Part shown: positions 1 to 7,001 of the stretch, one piece after another | How positions within the stretch are numbered: the first letter of the stretch is position 1 | How the letters are laid out: each line of letters starts with the position of its first letter | Assembly: GCF_003467125.1 (NCBI RefSeq) | Contig: NZ_QSFA01000030.1 | Span: 1 to 18,075 of the forward strand | From: Megasphaera sp. AM44-1BH | GTDB taxonomy: Bacteria; Bacillota; Negativicutes; Veillonellales; Megasphaeraceae | Length of the DNA: 18,075 nucleotides | Direction of reading: 5' to 3' | Position numbers and translations under genes: made by a program | The notes under the pieces: model-generated | The model's database searches: none | What the model saw: the letters and a program-made list of their open reading frames with translations, nothing else | Told to the model about the DNA's origin: nothing

Positions 1-68
1 ATGACAGTTTTATTTTTTACTGTCTCTCATAGGGGGAGCATATCAATACGGCAGCCTCTCATCGACTA

Positions 69-1403
69 TCAGATGACCAGCGACAATACGAGGACGATGG
101 CCAGCCCGACAACGGAGTTAGTCAGTTCCAGGAGCCCCCAGGTCTTGAATGTCTGTCCCATGGACAGATTGAATGTTTCTTTCATCATCCAGAATGCCGC
201 ATCATTCGGCATGGTGATGGTATTGCTGCCAGCAGCCGTAGCCAGCATGAGCAGCGTCGGATCTACGTGGAATACGGGAATCAGCGGAGCCACAATACCG
301 GCCGCCGTAATGGCAGAAACAGCTCCCTGCCCAGTAGCCCAGCGGATGATGACCGTAATGATCCAGGCCAGGATAAGCGGTGAAATAGAGAGCCCTGTAA
401 CAGCGGCAGCAATGTGCTGTCCGACTCCGGCATCTACAATAACCTGCTTGAATACGCCACCGGCACCAATGATGAGGACGACCGTAGAAATTCCCTTGAT
501 AGCATTGGTAATAGACGTAGACGTTTCATCCATCGTGCGGCCTGCCCGGATACCAAATACATAGATAGCGACCAGAACTGCCGTAAGCAGACTGACATTC
601 GGACTGCCGAAAAAGCCAAACGCCGTAGCAAGTGCCGTACCCTTGCCAACCGTAGCTTCAACAATGGTATTACCAATCATAAAAATAGCTGGCAGGAGAG
701 GAATAATCAGGCAGACCAGGAATGGTGGCAGTTTATAGGTCCCCACAGCGACTTCACTGAGATTCCCCAGTTTCGGTTCTGCATAAGTATCAATTCCCTT
801 GAGGAATTTGGGCAATACGATACCAGCACAGATAATAGACGGAATAACGACGACCAGTCCCAGAAGATAAACCATGCCACTGTCTGCGCCAAACGCATCT
901 ACCAGGGCAACCGGACCCGGCTGGGGCGGGAAAATACTATGTGCCTGAGCAACAGCAGCCAGAACCGGAATAATCAGGAACATATATGGAACCTTGGCTT
1001 CCTTGGCAATACTGACCACCAGCGGTACAACAACCATAAATGCCACTTCAAAGAACATAGAAATACCAAAGATGACACCGACAATGAGAACGCCCCATTT
1101 CAATGTACGGACGCCACAATGTTTGACGATGGTATCAGCAATTTTTTTAGAAGCTCCACAGTCTGTCATGAGCTGACCCAGAGCCGCGCCCAGGACGACG
1201 ATAAGACCGACGCCGCCAAGAGTGCTGCCGGCGCCTTTACTGATAGTCTTGACCAGTGTCCCGGCATCCATGCCTTCCATGAACGCGACGAAAATAGCCA
1301 TTAAGAGCAGGGTAATCATACTGTGTAGTTTGACCTTAACTGTCAGGAACAACAGCATGGCAATGGCTACGACTACCCATAACACAGGTAACCAGTGTTC
1401 CAT
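69..1403 (-). CDS. GntP-family gluconate/hexuronate:H+ permease
   Basis: This is a 444-residue, very hydrophobic protein with about 12 or more membrane segments and the usual GntP-family length. Family-like stretches include SMFFEVAFMVVVPL near residues 115-128, IFPPQPGPVALVDAFGA near 158-174, and TGQGAVSAITAAG followed by AGSNTITMPNDAAFW in the last quarter. GntP proteins import gluconate and related sugar acids with protons across the inner membrane. The start ATG has an AGGAGG Shine-Dalgarno (CCTCCT at 1409-1414). The gene lies 107 bp downstream of uxaC on the same strand and may be co-transcribed; a promoter of its own in the AT-rich gap is possible but not clear. A hairpin just upstream of the ribosome site is listed separately. 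Context suggests uptake of glucuronate, gluconate or KDG; the exact substrate cannot be read from the sequence. Confidence 0.9.
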   Translation of the reverse strand: MEHWLPVLWVVVAIAMLLFLTVKVKLHSMITLLLMAIFVAFMEGMDAGTLVKTISKGAGSTLGGVGLIVVLGAALGQLMTDCGASKKIADTIVKHCGVRTLKWGVLIVGVIFGISMFFEVAFMVVVPLVVSIAKEAKVPYMFLIIPVLAAVAQAHSIFPPQPGPVALVDAFGADSGMVYLLGLVVVIPSIICAGIVLPKFLKGIDTYAEPKLGNLSEVAVGTYKLPPFLVCLIIPLLPAIFMIGNTIVEATVGKGTALATAFGFFGSPNVSLLTAVLVAIYVFGIRAGRTMDETSTSITNAIKGISTVVLIIGAGGVFKQVIVDAGVGQHIAAAVTGLSISPLILAWIITVIIRWATGQGAVSAITAAGIVAPLIPVFHVDPTLLMLATAAGSNTITMPNDAAFWMMKETFNLSMGQTFKTWGLLELTNSVVGLAIVLVLSLVI

Positions 1404-1416
1404 AATAACCTCCTTT

Positions 1417-1442
1417 GGACAAAGCCTGTCATCCCTTTGTCC
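1417..1442 (-). promoter_or_regulatory. Hairpin in the leader just upstream of the gntP-like ribosome binding site
   Basis: Perfect 8-bp inverted repeat, GGACAAAG at 1417-1424 and CTTTGTCC at 1435-1442, with a 10-nt loop. In the minus-strand transcript the hairpin ends 2 nt before the AGGAGG Shine-Dalgarno. It has no U-tract, so it is not a terminator. A role in mRNA stability or processing between uxaC and the permease is possible but is inference. Confidence 0.4.
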
Positions 1443-1510
1443 GTCTGCATAGAATGATAAATAAGTACTAAAATTAAAATGATAAAAATATAACAGGCAA
1501 AAACAAACTC

Positions 1511-2923
1511 TTACTCACGGGAAAACTGGAAAAACGACATGGCATTGCCATAACAAAGCTGGTGGATAAGAGATGCCAGCCGGGCTTCATCATATGGAAA
1601 TTCACCACGTTCTACCAGATTTCCCAGCCAGTCACAAAGAATGCGCCGGAAATATTCGTGGCGCGGATACGACAGGAACGACCGGGAATCGGTAAGCATC
1701 CCCACCATATTGCCTAATACAGTTTCTTCCGATACAATCGCCAGATAATCGAGAAGTCCCTGCTTCGTATCGTTGAACCACCAGGGGACACCCGGCTGAA
1801 TCCGGGACGGGACGCCTTCTTCAGAAAAGGAAGCCCCTAATACGGTAAGAGCCATCAGATCATATGGCGATGCTGAAAATAAAATAGTTTTCGGCAGACT
1901 GCCTCCCCGTTCCAGATGATCCAGGAACCGGGCTAATTTTTCAATATCACAGCCCCGGCCAATAGCATCGTACCCTGTATCAGACCCGAAACGCCGGTAC
2001 ATAACGGTATGGACATTACGAAGAGCCCCTATGTGAAGTTCCATAACCCATCCCCGGCGCCGGTATTCATCAGCGAGAAACAGGAGAAGCCCCGTAAGAT
2101 ACTGCTCCTGCTCGTCCTGTGATATATCTCTGCCGGCCAGGCCTTTCTGGAAAATGCGTTCTTGTTCAGCCGCTGGTACCGGTTGATAGACAACCGTATC
2201 CAGAGCGTGATCAGCTGCCCGGCATCCCAGCCCGGCAAATACGTCCATACGCAATTTTAGAGCCTCGCACAGATCAGCAAAGGTATGAATGGTCATCCCT
2301 GCCGATCCGCCCAGCCGTTCCACATAAGAAGAAAACCCATTCCGTTCAATATGCATCAATACATCCGGCCGCATCGCAGGTACGACCCGGGTAGCGTGAA
2401 ATGAGCTGCTTTGCAGTACCCGGTGCCAATGAAGATCATCAACAGGGTCATCTGTCGTACACAGGATCCGTACCCGGGAGCGCTGGAGCAGTCCCTGTAC
2501 GCGCAGGGTATCATCATTATCCAGTACTTCCTGGCAATGATTAAAAATAGCTGGAGCCGTCTGTTCTGACAATACCTGCCGGCAGCCAAAATAACGCCAC
2601 AATTCCAGATGACTCCAATGGTACAACGGATTACCCGGCGCAAGGGAAAGCGCTTTCGCATAAGCTGTAAATTTTTCCAGATCCGACCCGTCACCAGTCA
2701 CATCCCGTTCTGGTATACCACAGGCCCGCATAAGCCGCCATTTATAGTGATCTCCACCAAGCCACGCTTCAGTAATGCTGGAAAACCGGTGATTTTCCGC
2801 AATATCCCGGGGAGAGATATGGCAGTGATAATCCACAATTGGCTCCGTTTCAGCATACGCATGATAGAGTTGCTGCGCCGTACGGGAATGAAGCAGGAAA
2901 TCTTCCGTCATAAATCCCGTCAT
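1511..2923 (-). CDS. uxaC: Glucuronate (uronate) isomerase
   Basis: UxaC interconverts D-glucuronate and D-fructuronate (and D-galacturonate and tagaturonate), the first cytosolic step of hexuronate catabolism. The 470-residue product matches the family length. It carries the N-terminal FMTEDFLL, the metal-site segment DYHCH (residues 31-35), GDHYKWR, TTDDPVDDL, HIGALRN, PWWFNDTKQG and GMLTDSRSFLSYPRHEYFRR. All of these agree with my memory of E. coli UxaC, including the near-identical MTxFMTEDFLL start. A GAGGG sequence lies about 10 nt before the chosen ATG; the second ATG (Met5) is a minor alternative. A strong promoter sits at 2978-3006, and a palindromic operator lies between promoter and start. 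The permease follows downstream, and the LacI-type regulator diverges. The next pathway enzymes (UxuB, UxuA) are not in the window. Confidence 0.96.
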   Translation of the reverse strand: MTGFMTEDFLLHSRTAQQLYHAYAETEPIVDYHCHISPRDIAENHRFSSITEAWLGGDHYKWRLMRACGIPERDVTGDGSDLEKFTAYAKALSLAPGNPLYHWSHLELWRYFGCRQVLSEQTAPAIFNHCQEVLDNDDTLRVQGLLQRSRVRILCTTDDPVDDLHWHRVLQSSSFHATRVVPAMRPDVLMHIERNGFSSYVERLGGSAGMTIHTFADLCEALKLRMDVFAGLGCRAADHALDTVVYQPVPAAEQERIFQKGLAGRDISQDEQEQYLTGLLLFLADEYRRRGWVMELHIGALRNVHTVMYRRFGSDTGYDAIGRGCDIEKLARFLDHLERGGSLPKTILFSASPYDLMALTVLGASFSEEGVPSRIQPGVPWWFNDTKQGLLDYLAIVSEETVLGNMVGMLTDSRSFLSYPRHEYFRRILCDWLGNLVERGEFPYDEARLASLIHQLCYGNAMSFFQFSRE

Positions 2924-2948
2924 TGTTGCATCATCCCTCTCGTTTTTA

Positions 2949-2962
2949 TGTAAGCGCTTACA
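2949..2962. promoter_or_regulatory. Palindromic LacI-type / cre-like operator upstream of uxaC
   Basis: The sequence TGTAAGCGCTTACA is a perfect 14-bp palindrome with a central CG. It fits both the catabolite-response-element consensus and a typical LacI-family operator. It begins about 9 nt downstream of the predicted uxaC start of transcription and ends 25 nt before the uxaC start codon, a position suited to repression by roadblock. The likely ligand is the divergent LacI-family protein or a CcpA homologue; sequence alone cannot separate these. Confidence 0.75.
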
Positions 2963-2977
2963 ATTATTACCTCAAAA

Positions 2978-3006
2978 AATGTACCATGTATACTTTGTCA
3001 TGTCAA
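2978..3006 (-). promoter_or_regulatory. uxaC promoter
   Basis: Read on the minus strand, a perfect -35 TTGACA (3001-3006) and an extended -10 TGGTACATT (hexamer at 2978-2983) are separated by 17 bp. Transcription would start near 2971, just upstream of the 2949-2962 palindrome. The 343-bp gap 2924-3266 holds this promoter, two operator-like palindromes and the regulator promoter; I see no gene in it. Confidence 0.7.
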
Positions 3007-3171
3007 CTTCCATGCAAAATAGATATAATTTTATATTTTTTATGTACTTAAACTCATTGATACGTTCAGCCATCCCATAATACGTCAAAATAATGCGGAT
3101 AAATCTTACTTGCTAATATATACTATCAAATCTGCCGATTTGTATAACCGGCTCTCTTTATTCTGTTTTTA

Positions 3172-3185
3172 TGTAATCGCTTTCA
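3172..3185. promoter_or_regulatory. Second cre-like operator, upstream of the LacI-type regulator
   Basis: The sequence TGTAATCGCTTTCA resembles the 2949-2962 palindrome (12 of 14 positions identical) and fits the cre consensus. It ends 7 bp before the -35 of the predicted regulator promoter. The two sites are about 223 bp apart, so a dimer-of-dimers repressor could bridge them; bridging is inference. Confidence 0.6.
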
Positions 3186-3192
3186 TAATATA

Positions 3193-3222
3193 TTTACTCT
3201 GTTTCCCATTCTATGCTATACT
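3193..3222 (+). promoter_or_regulatory. Promoter of the LacI-family regulator gene
   Basis: A -35 TTTACT (3193-3198) and an extended -10 TGCTATACT (hexamer 3217-3222) have an 18-bp spacer. This gives a start near 3229 and a leader of about 38 nt before the ATG. The operator-like site at 3172-3185 lies directly upstream, consistent with autoregulation. Confidence 0.5.
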
Positions 3223-3266
3223 CAATGTAATATTTAATTTTTTTGTGATGATAGCGAGGCACTCCT

Positions 3267-4280
3267 ATGTCAGATATGAACGTAACTATCTATGATATTG
3301 CCAAAAAATGCCATGTTTCCATCGCTACTGTATCGCGTGTCCTCAATGGCAACAGCCGGGTTAGCGAAAAAACGCGCCGTATGGTACTGGATACCATGAA
3401 AGACATGGGCTATACGCCAAACCCGTTTGCCCGTGGTCTCGGACTGGATTCCATGAAAATCGTCGGTGTTCTCTGCACCAGCCTGACCGATGCATTTTTT
3501 GCCAGTGCCGTATCTCTCATCGAAGACGGTATGCGCCAGCACCATTTTGACATCATGCTCTCTTGTACCGGTCCCGATACAGGTCACAACAGCCCATATA
3601 TCACCAGCCTCGTCAATAAGCACGTAGATGGCCTGATTACTGTCGGTACGGTTTTTTCCTCCGAACAGGATATCGCAGTTCTTGCAACGGCTGCAAAAAA
3701 AATCCCGGTTCTTACAATCAACTGTGATTACCATCTGCCCGGTCTCTATAGTATCGTCTGTAATGAAGCAGAAGGCATGCGGTGGCTCATACACACCCTG
3801 TCCGGACAGCACTGCCGGTCCATCGCTTACTTGTATAACGTCCGGACATACAGCGGCCGCCACAAACTGCAAGGGCTGCGCCAGGGGCTGAAAGATATGG
3901 GCATTAAAGAAGACCCGGCTCTTATCCAGCAGGTGCCTCTCAGTCTGGAAGGTGCCGAAAAAGCTATTGCACACCTCATATCCCGGTCTATCCCGTTCGA
4001 TGCCATCGTCACATCAGAAGATATCCTCGCCGTCGGTGCCCAGCGGGCCGCCCTGGAAAATGGCCGCTACGTACCCGTTGTCGGCTGGAATAATTCTATA
4101 CTGGCTGCCTGTGCCACGCCCACTCTGAGCAGCATCGACAACCGGCTGGACAGCCTGTGTGCCAGCGCCGTTCAATCTATGATCCAGCTTCTTTCCCGAC
4201 AGGATCAGCCCGTCCCTGTCCGCACGGAATTCAGTGCTATCCTCGTTGAACGGGAAAGCTTTCAAACAAAAAAGGAGTGA
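3267..4280 (+). CDS. LacI-family transcriptional regulator, probably of the KDG/uronate genes
   Basis: The 337-residue product has the full LacI-family layout. An N-terminal helix-turn-helix with hinge helix comes first (VTIYDIAKKCHVSIATVSR, then VLNGNSRVSEKTRRMV and MGYTPNPFARGL, residues about 5-60). A periplasmic-binding-protein-like sugar-acid sensor domain follows, starting at KIVGVLCTSLTDAFF. The start ATG has GAGG at 3256-3259, 7 nt upstream. The gene diverges from uxaC and converges on the dgoK-eda-SDR operon, with which it shares a hairpin terminator. Operators upstream of both uxaC and itself suggest it represses uronate genes and its own gene, with KDG or a related acid as inducer. 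It resembles KdgR-type regulators in context, but I cannot assign orthology. Confidence 0.92.
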   Translation: MSDMNVTIYDIAKKCHVSIATVSRVLNGNSRVSEKTRRMVLDTMKDMGYTPNPFARGLGLDSMKIVGVLCTSLTDAFFASAVSLIEDGMRQHHFDIMLSCTGPDTGHNSPYITSLVNKHVDGLITVGTVFSSEQDIAVLATAAKKIPVLTINCDYHLPGLYSIVCNEAEGMRWLIHTLSGQHCRSIAYLYNVRTYSGRHKLQGLRQGLKDMGIKEDPALIQQVPLSLEGAEKAIAHLISRSIPFDAIVTSEDILAVGAQRAALENGRYVPVVGWNNSILAACATPTLSSIDNRLDSLCASAVQSMIQLLSRQDQPVPVRTEFSAILVERESFQTKKE

Positions 4281-4327
4281 AACATGCCGCATCAGACATG
4301 TCTCACTCACAGTTCCTTTTATATTGC

Positions 4328-4373
4328 GAGGCTGCAGCAAAATAATCAATTGAAACCATTTTGTTGCAGCCTC
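4328..4373. terminator. Shared hairpin between convergent regulator and SDR genes
   Basis: A 16-bp stem (GAGGCTGCAGCAAAAT at 4328-4343, complementary half at 4358-4373, one wobble pair) encloses a 14-nt loop between the two convergent genes. The U-tract is poor on both sides, so termination efficiency is uncertain. The position fits a bidirectional terminator. Confidence 0.6.
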
Positions 4374-4395
4374 ATTATTGTTCAGGTTCTCTGTC

Positions 4396-5196
4396 TTACG
4401 GCTGTTTGCCAATGTAAGCCAGAATTCCGCCGTCTACATACAGGATATGCCCATTTACAAAATCGGAAGCATGAGATGCCAGGAAAATAGCTGGTCCTTC
4501 CAAATCTTCCGTAGTCCCCCAGCGGCCGGCCGGCGTCTTGGAGACAATGAACGCATCGAAAGGATGACGGGATCCATCAGCCTGACGCTAGCGGAGCGGA
4601 GCGGTCTGGGGCGTTGCAATGTAACCCGGTCCGATGCCATTGCACTGGATATTGGCTCCACCAAATTCCGAGCAGATATTACGGGTCAGCATCTTGAGCC
4701 CGCCTTTGGCAGCCGCATAGGCCGATACAGTCTCTCTCCCCAGTTCACTCATCATGGAGCAGATATTGATGATTTTTCCTTCTCCCTTGGCAATCATGCC
4801 GGGAATAACCGCCTTGGACACGATAAACGGTGCAACGAGATCGATATCAATGACCTGACGGAAGTCGGCTTCATCCATGTCACACATGGGAATCCGCTTG
4901 ATGATGCCGGCATTATTGACCAGGATATCGATCGTCCCAATGCTGGTGTCAATATCCGCTACCATATCCCGTACTTTCTCTGTATCCGTCACATCACAGA
5001 TATATCCTTTGGCATCAATCCCTTCTTTGGCATAGGCAGCCATGGCCGTGTCCAGATGCTCCTGACTACGGCAATTAAAGGCAATACGGGCTCCGGCCCG
5101 GGCATAAGCTCTTGCAATGACAAATCCGATACCGTATGACCCGCCAGTAACGAGAGCTACTTTCCCTTTCAGGGAAAACATATCCATATAACTCAT
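4396..5196 (-). pseudogene. Gluconate 5-dehydrogenase / KDG dehydrogenase (IdnO/DhuD/KduD-type SDR), interrupted by an in-frame amber codon
   Basis: Read through, this would be a 266-residue short-chain dehydrogenase. It has the cofactor motif TGGSYGIG (residues 17-24), NNAG (94-97), catalytic Ser147, YAAAK (Tyr160, Lys164) and a C-terminal YVDGGILAYIGKQP. A TAG at 4588-4590 stops it after residue 202, in the family-conserved context TAPLR-E-R, where Glu is expected (GAG to TAG). The same frame continues with 63 well-conserved residues to TAA at 4396-4398, so this is one recent nonsense change or a base-call error. TAG ends intact genes elsewhere here (metF, the SGNH hydrolase), so it is not reassigned. 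Relatives reduce 5-keto-gluconate or diketo-deoxygluconate to gluconate or KDG. The start has a GGAGGAAA site 13 nt after the eda stop. The fragment keeps the catalytic residues but loses the substrate-loop and last-strand region, so activity is unlikely. Confidence 0.9.
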
Positions 5197-5209
5197 GATG
5201 GTTTCCTCC

Positions 5210-5857
5210 TCATCGTACAGCATTTGTATAAAAAGCGGCAGCTTTTTCAATTTCATCAAAAGCTCCCCGGCGCACCCTGTCCGCACTGACAAGGTTGCTG
5301 CCAATGCCAAAAGAATCTACGCCGGCCGCCAGAAAATCACTGATATTCGCTTCCGATACACCCCCGACAGCGGACAAGCGCAACTGGGACAGGGATGCTT
5401 TGACAGCTTTAAAATACGAAGGTCCCAGATTGCCGGCAGGGAAAATCTTGACAATATCAGCCCCGGCCTCCCAGGCCGTTTCAGCTTCCGTCGGAGTATA
5501 GGCTCCGGGAAGTGAAATCAGGCCTTTCTGCTTAGTATACCTGATGACATCCGTATTGGTATTGGGGGAAATAATGAATTCGGCCCCAGCCTGTGCTGCA
5601 TCTTCAACCTGCTGCACGGAAAGGACGGTACCGGCACCGATATGCATCTGACCACCAAACTGTTCCTGCAAAGCAGAAATACTCCGCAGCGTATCCCGGC
5701 AGGCCGCATCATCACCCGGACGATAGGTCACTTCGACAAAACGCACACCCCCGCGCTGCAGGGCTTCTACAGCTTTAACAATATCCTGACTGGCAACACC
5801 GCGGATAATCGAAATAATTTTAGCATCCAGCATTTCTTGTAACAAACTCATAATCAT
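5210..5857 (-). CDS. eda: KDPG aldolase (2-dehydro-3-deoxy-phosphogluconate aldolase)
   Basis: Eda cleaves 2-keto-3-deoxy-6-phosphogluconate (or the galacto form) to pyruvate and glyceraldehyde 3-phosphate in the cytosol. The 215-residue product is family length. It has the class I aldolase pattern: ISIIRG near residue 19, RFVEVTYR with Glu42, HIGAGTVLS, ISPNTNTDV, and the Schiff-base lysine in DIVKIFPA (Lys137), then AVGGVSEANI. Two ATGs, at 5857 and 5851, both follow a GGAAAGGGAG stretch; the second, giving 213 residues, has slightly better spacing to AGGGAG. The gene is 12 nt after dgoK, and its stop abuts the SDR ribosome site, so it is the middle gene of a dgoK-eda-SDR operon. Kinase and aldolase together complete KDG catabolism. 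Confidence 0.95.
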   Translation of the reverse strand: MIMSLLQEMLDAKIISIIRGVASQDIVKAVEALQRGGVRFVEVTYRPGDDAACRDTLRSISALQEQFGGQMHIGAGTVLSVQQVEDAAQAGAEFIISPNTNTDVIRYTKQKGLISLPGAYTPTEAETAWEAGADIVKIFPAGNLGPSYFKAVKASLSQLRLSAVGGVSEANISDFLAAGVDSFGIGSNLVSADRVRRGAFDEIEKAAAFYTNAVR

Positions 5858-5869
5858 TTCTCCCTTTCC

Positions 5870-6859
5870 TTAAAGCAAACCGCGCAAACCAGCCAGATAG
5901 AGGACACCCCGGCCTGATAAGGCCCGCTGCTGTTCTTCTGAAGCCAGTACGACCTGACGGCCCTTGTTTGTCAGGATGGCTTCATAGGCCTTTTGCATGA
6001 CTGGATTGCCGGCCACGACAAAGACAGCTTCTTCCAGTCCCGCAAAAACCCGGCTCCGTTCCAGTGCCGTCATGTCATCAGCCATAAGCAGGCCCAGCAG
6101 ATAATTCTGGGCTTCCTGTGCCGTATAATGGCAGAACATTCCCAGAATCCGCGTCATGAAAGCGCCATGCAGAAGTCCCATCTTGTGATAATCACTGGCG
6201 CCTTTCCGGAAAGGTCCTGCCAGAAATTCCGATGCAAATGACCGGTTCAGCGTATCTGCCAGTATGGTATCAAAAGTCAGGGAATGGAGCAGTTCGCCAC
6301 ATAACGTCGTCAGGCAGCCCTGTATACGCTGCTGTTCATCAATCATAACGTATTTATTATGCGAACCGGGCAGGACGAATACGGCGTTCCCCGCCGGAGC
6401 TGCTTGTGCCAATAGTCCCGCGGCTTCTACTTCTTCGCCGCGCATCATATCCATATCAAAGCTCTTGTCCGGTGTAAGCGTTGCCGGATTACAGTTGCGT
6501 ACGCCCGGAACGAACCATATAGGCTGCCGGCATATAGCAGGAAGATTTTTCTCCACCATAGCCCGGGCCAGCTCTTCGAGACGGACCGGAGCCGTTACAT
6601 GCGGGATATCACACAGGCCTACATTGCTCGTCAGCATACCGGCTGCCAATATCAGAGAAATATCCTCCGTCGTAATACCTGCCATGCTGGCCGCTTCAGA
6701 CAACGTATCCCGGACGGCTTCCTGCAGTCTCTGGTTCGTCCCATCCATAGCCGTATTGCGCACGCCAACAGCCGCCTTTGCCTGCCCGGCAATGATGCCA
6801 TCATGCCAGACAAAGACGCGGGTATTACTCGTCCCTCCGTCAATCGTTGCAATATACAT
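5870..6859 (-). CDS. dgoK: 2-dehydro-3-deoxygalactonokinase (DgoK family), probable KDG/KDGal kinase
   Basis: This enzyme phosphorylates 2-keto-3-deoxy-galactonate (or the gluco epimer) with ATP, feeding the KDP(G/Gal) aldolase encoded next. The 329-residue product has the DgoK pattern: IDGGTSNTRVFVW at the N-terminal phosphate loop, AAGMLTSNVG near residue 72, FVPGVRNCNP, DMMRGEEVEAAG, FVLPGSHNKYV, and LCGELLHSL, with a C-terminal VVAGNPVMQKAYEAI. It is somewhat longer than E. coli DgoK (about 290 residues). The start has AAAGGGTG about 7 nt upstream and a strong promoter at 6894-6923. In this locus, with uronate isomerase and an SDR acting on keto-deoxygluconate, it probably does the job usually done by the PfkB-type KdgK. 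Substrate epimer preference is not visible in the sequence. Confidence 0.9.
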   Translation of the reverse strand: MYIATIDGGTSNTRVFVWHDGIIAGQAKAAVGVRNTAMDGTNQRLQEAVRDTLSEAASMAGITTEDISLILAAGMLTSNVGLCDIPHVTAPVRLEELARAMVEKNLPAICRQPIWFVPGVRNCNPATLTPDKSFDMDMMRGEEVEAAGLLAQAAPAGNAVFVLPGSHNKYVMIDEQQRIQGCLTTLCGELLHSLTFDTILADTLNRSFASEFLAGPFRKGASDYHKMGLLHGAFMTRILGMFCHYTAQEAQNYLLGLLMADDMTALERSRVFAGLEEAVFVVAGNPVMQKAYEAILTNKGRQVVLASEEQQRALSGRGVLYLAGLRGLL

Positions 6860-6893
6860 ATCATCACCCTTTCTGCACTATACCACTACTTGC

Positions 6894-6923
6894 ATTGTAG
6901 CATGGTACAACCAGACTTGTCCA
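6894..6923 (-). promoter_or_regulatory. Promoter of the dgoK-eda-SDR operon with overlapping palindrome
   Basis: On the minus strand, a -35 TGGACA (6918-6923) is 18 bp from an extended -10 TGCTACAAT (hexamer at 6894-6899). An imperfect 16-bp palindrome, TTGTAGCATGGTACAA at 6895-6910, overlaps the -10 and spacer and is a candidate operator. No cre-like CG-centred site like those near uxaC was found here. Confidence 0.65.
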
Positions 6924-6959
6924 TGAAAGAAACGCATTTTTGCCATATCCGATTTTCAA

Positions 6960-6988
6960 AAGAGCCGGCACAGGATGTACCGGCTCTT
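6960..6988 (-). terminator. Rho-independent terminator of the aminotransferase-symporter operon
   Basis: A perfect 9-bp stem, AAGAGCCGG at 6960-6968 and CCGGCTCTT at 6980-6988, has an 11-nt loop and is followed on the minus strand by a short T run. It lies 13 nt after the symporter stop codon and upstream of the dgoK promoter, so it separates the two units. Confidence 0.8.
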
Positions 6989-7001
6989 ATTAATTAAAAC
7001 G

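Noticed and set aside
3..24. GACAGT ... ACTGTC inverted repeat as a terminator for the permease gene
   Set aside because: The stem is only 6 bp, with a 10-nt A/T loop and no clear T run, and the window edge hides the context.
414..1304. Plus-strand open frame (296 codons) opposite the GntP-type permease
   Set aside because: The frame is rich in Asn, Arg and His with no domain; it is the antisense of a clear membrane-protein gene.
3110..3295. Short hydrophobic frame (61 codons) in the uxaC-regulator gap
   Set aside because: It has a TTG start, no ribosome site, overlaps the regulator start, and its hydrophobicity follows from T-rich promoter DNA.
4588..4590. Amber codon as genuine recoding (pyrrolysine or reassigned TAG)
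   Set aside because: TAG ends metF and the SGNH hydrolase in the same window, and no recoding signal is visible; a nonsense change or sequence error is simpler.
4378..5139. Plus-strand open frame (253 codons) opposite the interrupted SDR gene
   Set aside because: The minus strand encodes a well-conserved SDR through the amber codon; the plus frame shows no family pattern.
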